Shown here one piece after another: positions 48,601 to 60,600 of a stretch of DNA of 64,000 nt. The first letter of the stretch is position 1. Every line of letters begins with the position of its first letter. The stretch is taken from assembly GCA_037893225.1 (NCBI GenBank), contig JAZGUH010000557.1, positions 124,001 through 188,000 on the forward strand, given 5' to 3'. Made by a program: the position numbers and the translations under genes. Source of the DNA: Hippasteria phrygiana. Taxonomy: Eukaryota > Echinodermata > Asteroidea > Valvatida > Goniasteridae. The notes beneath the pieces are model-generated. The model ran no database searches. It was not told the origin of the DNA and saw only the letters and a list, made by a program, of their open reading frames with translations.

Positions 48601-51600
48601 TTACTAATAAATTAATTACTCCTTCGTAGAATGGTAAATTTGTTTCATTTTCTATGTAATCTCGGGTCAGACCGAGTTCAACAACCCTGTGTGAGCCTCT
48701 TTATCCTACAACCTCACAATGACCCACTATCATTTAAAAAAAACCTAGTTAGCATGTGCCCCGTATATTGTATACAAAGTATCAATTGTGCACAGTGAAT
48801 AGGGAAATTCCGAAGAGAACAAGGGCGTTTCCAAGGCGGGCGGTCTAGATCTGTTTTCTTTTTTGTATTAACCTACCCCAAGCCTTGCAAACTCCAACAG
48901 CAGGTTTTGTCAAGCTTTGATGGGTTCAGTACCGCAGGGCCTTGGCACCATTACTTTACATGGAGCTATGATGCCCCAATTTGTCTAAGTCCAAATAATT
49001 TACCATAGGTATATCGCACAGTGTTGGATTTTGACAGGGTGAAGACGCTTCCCAGTGAAAATGCCTAGTTGTTAGTCATATACTGGCTACAAGCCTTTAC
49101 TAATAAGCCATTTGCGAGTTAAATTTGAATAACATCTCAAAATGCTTTGCACATTTTAACTTTGAATTCTCCAGACTAAAGAGACTATTACTATATCACG
49201 TGATTCGGGGCAAGCCTTATGCCTAGCAACCCCCAGCTCCGGAATGGTCTGGTGTCTTTGTGCCATTCTCACCCATTGTGAACAATGTATTGGTGCTAAG
49301 CGTCTCTTACGTAACTATGCAAGAGCTTGCCCCGAATCATGTGATATAGCAACAGTCTCTTTGGTCTGGAGAATTCAAAGTTAAAATGTGCCAAGCATTT
49401 AGAGCAAGTCAGTGTACCAGATGTTATTCAAATTTAACTCGCAAAAATAGGGGAGATTTTAGGGGAGCTAGTCACTAGTTACACATTTACGTTTTTTTTT
49501 TTATTTGACAATTTTTGCAGATGGTTAAAAGTATATGAACTTACAAAAATGGAAAAAACCTCTATTTTTACGTGTGCTATTTACGTTATCGCTACAATGT
49601 ACTTTCTTAAAAAAACACAGTCATTATGCTTGACTGCAAGTTAAAATGAAAAGTTCACACAAAAAACAAGAAGATGAAAAAAAAACACCACGATTTCCGA
49701 AGTGGGAAGACAGAATTGAAATAACCTTTTCTTAGAACTGCAATAAAGCCCAATCCCCATCGATAACTTCATTGAAATCCAAACTCAAGTCGCAGCAATC
49801 TAAACTATTCACATACTTATCAAGGACATAAGCAATGCCTCCGGACATTCCGGCGGCAAAGTTACATCCAGTAGGTCCCAGGATTATGGCCCGTCCGCCA
49901 GTCATGTACTCACAACCGTGGTTACCCACACCCTGTGAAAATAAAAACTGACAACTCAGTGACAAGTCAATGGAGAAATTTGAGCCAACAACTGGCCGCC
50001 ATTATGTTGAAGTGACATTATTGAAATTTGGTACAATTTGAAATATGGGATAATTTGAAATTTGCTAACATTTGTAATTTGGTCAAATATCATAGTTAGC
50101 GAAATTTAGGTTTTTGTACAATAGTCACAATATTCTTATCCAAAAATAATGTTTTCTACTAAGTTTCATTCATATCAGAGTTTAAATAAGTTATTTACGT
50201 GCATTTAGTTTTGTGCGGTTACACTGACAAATTCTGAGTGACATTTAAAAAAAAAATTTCCTTGAAACATGAACATTTCAAATACATCACAAAATCACTG
50301 ATTTTATCAGACCAACACAAGGGAATAACTTTAGTTCATAAATATTTATTTCTCAGAAATTCAGGTCCCCCTAACATTTATAATTTAAATTCTATTTTTG
50401 AAAATAAGCACTCTCAAATAATTCTTGATAAATTTGCAACAGACATACCTCACAAACTGCAGTAGCACCTGAGTTACGGACACAAAACCTCTCGGCTGCC
50501 ACGCCCCTGAAGTAGGTGGTTCCACTTGTTGCACCGTACAGGCAAACATTGCCCACGATAATATTCTCCTCGGATTTGAAGTCAGCAGACATATCCTTAG
50601 GAGGGTACACGATGACTGTGCCTCCGGACAAACCCTGGTAGAACACATACAAAATGTACACATTGGGTAATTTGTAGCTATTAACCCTCCTACTATTATA
50701 AACTATCACAACCTATCGAAAAACCAAATCGTCTCCTCTCCCACAGCTTGTGTGTCTCAACCTGTCACTCGATAGGTTTTGATAGATAGGGTAGTTGGCT
50801 CCAATTTGGCACCTGGAGAGGGAGAATTAAGTAGAGAAACCAAACGTCTGAGTACCATTTTCTGAGAAGCTCAATCAAGATAATCCACAGGATGTTTTTA
50901 CTCTCATTCTACTCTCACTTCCAGAATACAAAAAAGGCTTATTAAACCTGAGTAGTGGTATTTTTTCAATTAATCGTCAATAATTCTTTGTAAAAGAAGA
51001 ATGAATGTACTGAATATTTGACAAGCACAGTTTCACAACAGATAAGAAAGCATAAAGTGCAAATCTTTAAAACTAACGTCGTCTAGGACAACGGAGGGTA
51101 TTGGAAAACGTCAAAACAAGCTACAAAAATAAAAAATTATGACAACTTCTGAGAAAGGTTATACTGGCAAGGGCTAAGTAAATGGATTCTTATGTAATAG
51201 TTTTCCATTTTACGTATATAGCAATCTACATAGTAATGAAGTGAAAGAGTCTTTAAATCGCAAGGCAAAACTGGCAAAACTGTGCAAAAGCTGAATCGTA
51301 GTTTCCATCAAATTTGTGTATCACTCAACTGCACATAATCTAAGTCATAGGGTGCCTGTTACCTTTCCGACGTAGTCATTTGCATCACCTTCCAGCTCCA
51401 CATAGACCCCGTGGGCCAGGAATGCACAGAAGCTCTGCCCAGCTGAGCCTCTCAGTTTGATTTCAATTGATTTGTCTGGCAAGCCCCGGTCACAGTATTT
51501 CCTAACAACCAAATGCAAAACATCATTAGACTAAGGAACCAAAACAAAGACACACAAAGAAACAACACAATAATGAAAAAGAAAATGATAACAGATGAAT

Positions 51601-54600
51601 AAACAAATTAACAAACTAATGTGTAAACGTGCACAAGAAGAAACATGAATTACCAATGACCATCAATCATACCAGCAAACCAACCAACAAAAGAACCAAC
51701 CAACCAACCAACCAACACACTGGATGTGCATTAATTTTGCTTAATGCTCAAATACACATGGGGGGGGCATAAACCCCTAAAATCCGGATCAGGCGCCCCC
51801 CCCCCCCCCCCCCCCAAAAAAAATAATTTAACAAATAAATAAATGAATTTAAAATAAGTGAATTATAATTGTTTTTTTCAATTTCAATGATTTAAACAAT
51901 TCCCAAAATTGTTCAAAATCGGTTTTCCAAAATAAAAATAAAATGGTTAACTTCAAATTTTTTTTTTTATCCATTTCAGCCAATGACAGTATAAAGCTTG
52001 ATCATGAATATTCATGCCATATAATTAACACTTTAATGACTTACTTGGCAATGTGGAAACTAAGAGTGGTGGCAAATGCTCGGGTCTGGTTTGTTATCTC
52101 CATGTCAAGAGACACGTGATCTTTCTTCCCATCGATGACATCACGGGCTGCCTCAATCAACTTATTGTCCTGAAAAGTAAAAAAAAAAAACATATTGCGA
52201 TGATAGTATTTCCTGAAAGTACGGGATATAAGCTCTAAAAATTGATGCACATTCCTAGCCCTCTCTATAAATAATAATAATAATAAGATCGCTCAAATAG
52301 TAAACTATATCACAGTGCTTACAATATTATTACCCCTGCTCATCGGGCCCATTAATCATTCCTGAAGCCTTCTCAACTCCCTGAGGAGTATACAGCTCCG
52401 GCTGCAAGTTAAGCGCACATGGGCTGATCAAACACATAACCATCACTGCCTTCACAGGTACCCATTTACTCCTGGACACACCTTTTCAACTATAAAGCCA
52501 TGAACCCTTGTTTAGAGAAAATGACATTCCGTGTTCATAGTTAGAAAACTGTGCAATTTATACTCTCCGTGCCCAGTAAATTGTCGCCTTAGCAACCATT
52601 TTGCTCCCCTTTAGAGTTCTAAACTTTAGAATATAATCACAAAATTGATTTCCTGGTGGAAAAATGGCTGTAACTTAGGAATGGAACAACTTTCCACTCG
52701 TTTCAAATGTTCCACATGATTTTTTTTCAAGGCCTGTATCGGGTGCTGATACTGCTAAGCCACATCTGGAGGAAAACAAAAAACATTAAATCACCATTCG
52801 CTTCTCCAGTTCAAAGTTCTGCTGCACGCTTCCCCCGGTCGTCTCCACCTTCCTCATCTTGTCCGCTCGCTGCAGGATCTTCCCGAAGTCCAAGAGACGG
52901 CATTTGTCATTGGCCAGCTGCTTGGCAACCGCTAGCCTATCGGTGCGGCCGATCATCTCCTGGAATGTACGGAAGCCCAGCTGAGCCATGTGCTGGCGTA
53001 CCTCCTCGGCGAGCAAGAAGAAAAAGTTGATGACGTGTTCCGGCTTGCCCTCAAATTTCTTACGCAGCTCAGGGTCCTGATAATAAGTGGATTGATCAAT
53101 TAAGTTGGTATGTGTAATAATATGGACAGCAAAGAGACAATAGGCTGTTAGTCAAAATGCAAAACTGCTTGTCATAAATACGACTGCATCAATTCCCATG
53201 TTGACAGAGTTGTACTTGAGTCCCTGCAAGTCACTTCACAAGTCCTTTCGCAAGTCCAGTCAGAAGTCCTTTCATGAAGCCGGTCACAAGTAACTGGATG
53301 AACAATGACAAAGGAATGCCTTTGTCAAAGCTCATTTGAATAGCTTGGGATTGGAATTAGGACTGGAGGGCTTGTGATGGACTTGCAGGGACTTGCAGGG
53401 ACTTGCAGGGACTTGTGATGGACTCGAATACATCTCTGCATGTTGAATAATCTTCCCTTGACTACAGAAAATAATTCCAGTACCACATGGCAAAATTAGA
53501 TGAACACTACATTCTTGCATGACATCCTTTTCCTAAAAAATCTTCCCACTTCGACATTTCTATTTTAAACAGCGTTCTGCATGACTAATTTTATGAACCC
53601 CTGACTTTAAAGTGACACACTTTACTTAGCAATCAACAAAAAATCTCAACATATACTGCTACTAACTGTTAACCAACGAGATGACCTGATGAAATATATA
53701 AATATGAAACGTTACGAAGCTTGAGGTTTTGATCCCAGCAGAATCTTTCTCCAAGGCTGCAAGTTTAACCTCTTGACTACGGACGACGGCCTTAGCCGCA
53801 TTTTGAAAAAGACCACCTGGCTGGTTGTCATCTATATGCACATTCCTGCGTGCACTCAATCCATTCATGTTTCAACTATATTGTTCTTAAATAGGAGTGT
53901 AATGAACAGTTGGAGCATTTTCAAACAAAGCTTTCATTCACACGAAATGGGGGCTTCCAAGTGCGATGAATAGGACCACTCTATTCAGTGTGTGCCTATT
54001 GTTTGCACAGCCCGTTCTTGGCATACCAGCACCCCAATCAATAACAGCTGGACACAAGGGGATCAAATTTCAAGCCCTCCTAACTTTTATCAATAAAACA
54101 TCTGAAGCACAAAGGAAAAGCGATGATATTTCTGACCTGTGTTGCCACGCCAACCGGACAGGTGTTGAGGTGGCATTTCCTCATCATGATGCAGCCCAGA
54201 GCGATGAGAGGAGCTGTGGAGAATGCAAACTCATCGGCTCCGAGAAGAGCAGCGATCACAACATCACGACCTACGGGTGCAGACACACACAAAAATTCCT
54301 GATGATTCAAACACGACGAACGAAAATAAACACATAAAAAATCATGAAAATCCCAACCAACTATTTGTCATTTCTCCATCAACTGATGTACCCTGTTTCT
54401 CAGTTGTACCTGTTCTGAGTTGTCCATCGGTCTGCACTTTGACCCTTGACCTCAGGTCACTCAGCACCAGAGTCTGGTGAGTCTCGGCCAGGCCCAGTTC
54501 CCACGGCAATCCTGCGTGCTTGATGCCTGTCCACGTGCTTGCACCGGTGCCGCCGTCGTGACCGGAGATGGTAATGTGCTCAGCCAGGCCCTGTGCCAAA

Positions 54601-57600
54601 ATCATTGGAAATTAGTGACTTATTTTAAATAACCACAAAAGCCTTAATTTCCAGAGTTAACCTCGGTGAAAGAACTGCAGAGGGGACACTAAATCGGCAA
54701 GTAACGTAATGTCATAAAAAGTTTAGACATAGAATTGCCACAGAAAACTGGGGGAACTTCTGCATGCCAAGTTACTTTCAGGCAGAGCTGTAGTCGAGTC
54801 TCTGCAAGTCCTTTCACAAGTCCTTTCACAAGTCCAGTCAAAAGTCCTTTAATAAAGCCAGTCACAAGTAACTGGATGAACAATGACAAAGGAATGCCTT
54901 TGTCAAAGCTCATTTGAATAGCTTGTGATTAGGATTAGGACTGGAGGGCTTGAGAAAGGACTTGCAGGGACTCGAATACAACTCTGCTTTCAGGATTCCA
55001 TTATTAGCTCTTGCAGCTAAAATTAACAGCCGTATCCTCTTTGTATTTGAAGTAAATAATTTGTGTAGAAGCACACTTTTTCGCGTTTTCACTCTCATCT
55101 AAAGTACTTTGCACGGCAGAAATGGATGAGTACTAAACACAACCTCGGCACTGCATAATGTTGAAAACAAGTTTTATATTTCTGAATTTCGTATGTAAAT
55201 TTTGAGAGAAATAATTGTACAATGCACTTCCGTAGGACGACAGATCATGGTTGGATCGAGTCCGTGTTAAGTGGGCCTGGTACATGTTTAGAATGATGTT
55301 ATATTTACAATGAAGATAAAGCTGTTATACTTGGTTAAAGTGAATGTAGTTTTATACTCAAAATGACGGCTTAATACTGCAAATGCAAGATAGGTTGGTG
55401 CGGAGTTTTCTTACCTTTGCCACGCCAGCCGCGACGACCCCGACCCCGACCTCTGACACCAGCTTGACACTGATCCTGGCCTCCGGATTGGCGCACTTCA
55501 AGTTGTAGATGAGCTCCGCCAAGTCCTCAATGGAGTAGATATCATGGTGAGGGGGCGGGGAGACAAGCCCCACCCCCGGAATGGAGGAACGGGTCTTGGC
55601 AATATCTTCGGACACCTGGTTGAAAAATGGAAATACCACAATACTTTGCTGTACAAAAGTGATAAACAGAAGTTTCAAATTAAACCTTTTGGATACTGAA
55701 TATTTAAAATGTGTCATTGTAAGAGCTCGAAACATTGGTGCTCAGCGCAGATTTTACCCTGTCCTTCAAGAGATTTTTGTTAATAGGTTATGTTCGTACA
55801 CGTACCTTATGAGCAGGTAGTTCACCTCCTTCCCCGGGCTTGGCACCCTGTGCCATCTTGATCTGCAGTTCATCGGCATGGGCCAGGTAGGAGGTTGTCA
55901 CTCCAAACCGTCCCGAGGCAACCTGCTTAATGGCCGACCGAGTGCTGTTGTCAGGGTCGTCGCTGATGTAGCGATTCTCAGATTCACCCCCCTCGCCTGT
56001 GTTGCTCTTGCCTCCGATTCTTTCCCACAAAAATGAAAACAATATTTCATCAAAATGCAACATTTTTAACAGGCTTGAAAAAAAAAACAACAGGAAGAAA
56101 AACCAGAGGCATTTTGGTCAACTTATCGATTTTTCTTTGCCTTGCACCTCTGGTGACTTCCAGTTAAGATCCCTCACTGCATTAGGGTTTTCAGTCCCTA
56201 AATAACTTGCTATTCTATGCCTCAGTACCTTCCAGCAAACTTTTGATTTTTCCGCTTTATAAAATCGTGGATTGATTGAAATGAATTGAACAGGGGAAAC
56301 TGACTAGGTAATTTTGAATGAATTTTCAAAGTGAACAAAGAAAACTGGCTGGAGCGGGATTTGAACCTGTGACATCCGGGATGCCATACCAGAGCTCTAC
56401 CAACTGAGCTATCTTGCCCTATGTTGGCGGTCTCCCAGATTAGGTTGTAAAAAAAATGTTTGAATAAAATTATAAAAATCTTGACTTTACTTTATTTGTA
56501 GAATACTGCAGAAGAAAGCACTTCCAGTGATGGAAGTTTTGTTATTTAGCGACAGTATTTTTGGGTTGGATTGATTACTGATTTGTAAAATGATTCCATT
56601 TTATTTTTTTAATCACAAATTCCAAACCTATTGATCTAATTTGTTGAGCACCCCCAAACGTATTTTACATACAAGTTTTGGTGTTGGAAATGAATCCCTG
56701 AGTATGGCAGAAGTTTCATCTTCAAATTTCTTTTTAATGGCAGGTTATCACTCTTGCAATTTTTAAATTAAATACCACTCAAACAATTTAACACTGCCCA
56801 TTAATCTCCAAAAGAAACTTGAGAAATTATTCAAATTTCCAGACCTATGGACCCAGGTGGGGTAACTTTCGCATGCTGGGGAGACATCCCCTTTAAACCA
56901 CAATGTTCATCAAATTTCAAATGTCTTTATTCCAGTTTCCATGAAAAAAAAAAAATAAAAAAATAAAAATATGCCACTGTGTTTCATCAAATCTGCCAAA
57001 TCGTTCACTATTAGGAGACTCACTTGTTCATGGCCCGTGCAAGCGTTGTGTGCGTCTCGATGGACAGACTCCCGAAGCTCATAGCCCCAGTCACGAATCG
57101 CTTGACGATACTCGCCGCGTCTTCAACAAGTGAGAGATCCAGGGGAGTGGAGGATTTCTTGAGCTCCAGCTGGCCTCTCAGGGTGCAATCTTTGATCTGG
57201 AGAGAAAAGAGGATTTTTTCACAAGTTCTAAAAAGGTGTAACAGTACCGATGAATGAAAAACTAAAGATGAGATGTGCAACGACACAGCTTAAAGGAAAT
57301 TCAAAATCTTACGTAATGTTTCTTACAGATTCGATCGCTGTCTTAATTTGATACATCCCTATTTAAACATTGCTCTATCGTGGCTGCGACTTACTAAACC
57401 CTGACAGAAAAGTGGATTTGGTGAATGTCGCTTAGGAAAACAACGTTCTTGTTTACTTATTATTATTATAGCAAACAATGGAGATTAAAGTTTACCAATT
57501 TCAATGGTCAGAATGCAAACTTGGCTCAATTGAAGAAAAAAAATCTGAATCTGTATTTACTAAGATACAAAGCAACTTTTGATGAATCAAACATCGAACT

Positions 57601-60600
57601 GGCAAAGCTGTCAAATTCCTATCGAATGGACCTTTTAAGATGTTCAACCGAAATAAGTGATAATGAGTGATAACCTGCCAATAAAAAGAAATTTGAAGAT
57701 GAAACTTCTGCCATACTCAGGGATTCATTTCCAACACCAAAACTTGTATGTAAAATACTTTTGGGGGTGCTCAACAAATTATATCAATAGGTTTGGAATT
57801 TGTGTTAAAAAAAACCCCAAAAAACATGGAATCTTTTTAAATTGTTAAAAAGATTGTTACAATCAAAATCAATCAAACCCAAAATAGTGAAAATACTGTC
57901 ACAAAATAACAAAACTTCCATCACTAGAAGTATTTTCTTCTGCAGTATTCTACAAATAAAGTCGAGTCCAGATTTTTATAATTTTATTCCAACATTTTTT
58001 AAAATTTAATTTGGGAGACCGCCAACATAGGGCAAGATAGCTCATTTAGTAGAGCACCAGTACGGCATCCTGGATGTCACAGGTTCGAATCCCGCTCCTG
58101 CCAGTTTTCTTTGTTCACTTTGAAAATTCATTCAAAATTACCTGGTCAGTTTCCCTTGTGGTTTGTTTGACATTATTTCTTAAAACTGAGTTTGTATTTT
58201 TCCCCATGGTAACTGGATATCCATAACTATGCACACTTACCATAGCCTCCTGGGACTCCCTGTATTTCTCGTAGGCCGTCTGATTCTTGTTACGGGTCGC
58301 ATCTTGTAGATTCGCCACACTCATAGGATCATTGATGTGCTTTTCACCCCCGCTCCGCCAATGGTACTGTCCGGGCTCCAAGCTAGTGATAATGTCACCA
58401 TCTCGATCTGCATACGCAATGAAGTGACGTTGGAGAGCCTGGGAAAAAAAAGCAATTAAATATCAGAAGTGTTCAGAATTCAAAGCTGCATCTACCATTT
58501 TCATTATGCATAATCTACCTTCTTTTACAAAAGTCATTAAGGGCCGTCTAGAATATACCGAATATCCGATCGTCAACCGAATATGTGAATACCCTTTTGC
58601 CGGTTCGAATATTCGAAAAAATATATTTCCAAGTACAAATATGACTCTGATGATATTTTAATAGAAAAGTTATTGCACTTAGCAGTGTCAAATACCGCAT
58701 TTTTGTCGACGGCAACTTTTTGTGGACAGATGTTTATTGTTCCCGTCCGTAAAACCCTTGACACTTAATAATTACTGCAAAAATGCAGGCCGGAGCTTGG
58801 TTTTTATTGTTATCAGAATGTTATACGTATCCGTAATGATCTTGATACAACAGGTGCATACAAAAGAATGTCGATCGGGCGGTCCATAATATCGATCGGC
58901 GCAAGTAAAACATCGGCGTGCTTTGCGTGCAACTTTTTACCGGCGCGGCATGCAGTTGCAGCTGACGCGTGAAAAACTTGATCGACAAGTATCGAATATT
59001 CGAATATTCAGTGAAACCCAGTTTTGAATAATCGAATACTAAATTACTAAAAAAACGAACAGCCCTAAAAGTCATACATACCTCTTCAGCCAGAACTTCA
59101 AAACTAGCTCCGCCCAGTCTGGAGGCGGTGCCTAAAAAGCACTTGTCAATCACTTCCTGGCCAATCCCCACAGCCTCAAAGATCTGAGCTCCCTGCAAAT
59201 ATCAATCACGGAAATGTGTCAAACCACATATACAGCAGTGCTGACCAAAAACAGTCATGTATAAACAGTGGGCTAGAAAACTGAGTTTCTGACATTCCTG
59301 CAGCCGATTTCACGAAATTGTGCGTAACTTACGCCATGGCGTAGGACTTGCGCTAGAAAAATGTTGCGCGGCTGCGCTACATTCTTGCGATCCTCTTCAC
59401 GAAACACTGCGTAGCTGCGCAATATTTAATCAATATTTTATACATCGCGGACGAGGCTGAATGCCGCTTTTACGACGACTGTTTGAGTACAACAATAAAA
59501 ATACATGGAACAGTCCTCAAATTCAACTGTGGGCGAGATTTTGAAACTTTTCATTTTTGAAACTTCGCTCTGAAAAAAAATTTGATGGCAACTTTCGGAA
59601 ATATCTGACAGGTAAACCTAGAGCGGATGATAATTTCATTACTCTCTGAAATAATCTAGTCAATTAAATAAATGATTTGAGCAACTAACGGCTCTACTAT
59701 GCTCACCCTTAGCTAGCTAAGTCATCATTTTGGTGTTTGTGTGAAAAACTTAAGCCACCTAAAACGAGTGCGTAAGTTATGCCATAATTTGTGGCGCAAG
59801 TCAGCGACTTACGCACTGTGTAACTTTCGTGAAATCGATTTTAAAAATGTCACAGATGTTGCGCAACTTACGCAATAAATTGTGGCGTAAGTAAAGTTGC
59901 GCAATTGCGCAAGGTTTCGTGAAATCGGCTGCAGGAGGCAGGAATATTGGATATTTTTTTTCATTTTTGTTTTCAATTGAAGGGTTTAGCATGCCACTCA
60001 ACATATACAAAATTTTAGTCTGCATGCTTCTTTCACAAAATTGCTTGTAGTCCATGTTTCTGAAATATAGATGAATTTCACATTAGCCCCGTCTGCGCAG
60101 TTCCGGGTTGAAAGCGAGGCTCTCAGTGCTAAACAAACAGAGAGCTATTCAACAAATTCATTCATGCATGAAACAATCATGCCATAAATGGCAGCGCAGT
60201 GCACGTTCAGCAGAGTAAGTTGTTTACTTAGCACTGAGAGCCTCGCTTTCAAACCCGGAAGTGTGCCGATCGGGGCTATTTTTTGTCAATTCAGGATTTG
60301 TCTATTGCTGACAATGTAGGAATAATTCAATATTCTGAGAAAGCTGCATTGAAAATAGTCGGCTCATCTCAAAAGTAAAAATAGCTCATACAACATACGT
60401 TGAATATGGCTTTAAGACCTTGTAATTCTCTTCTATGCCAACGAAATAGACATTGGCTTATTTGCTTGGGATAAAAATGCTCCACTCTCAACAAACTTGA
60501 AATTATTTGGAAATGATAAGAATATCTGACATGTCAATAATATAGGTTTTCCCGGCCAATTTCAACAAAAATTCATTCAAGTTAATACCCGGCTCATTCA

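Noticed and set aside
49732..49965. GOGAT exon 13 extended as [13 protein letters not shown]...
   Set aside because: A consensus donor (AA|GTATGT) at 49816 and perfect phase joining to exon 14 show this is intron read-through.
53740..53980. ORFs in the R1 repeat ([19 protein letters not shown] type)
   Set aside because: The same short frames recur in several dispersed R1 copies with frame-shifting differences; no protein family recognised.
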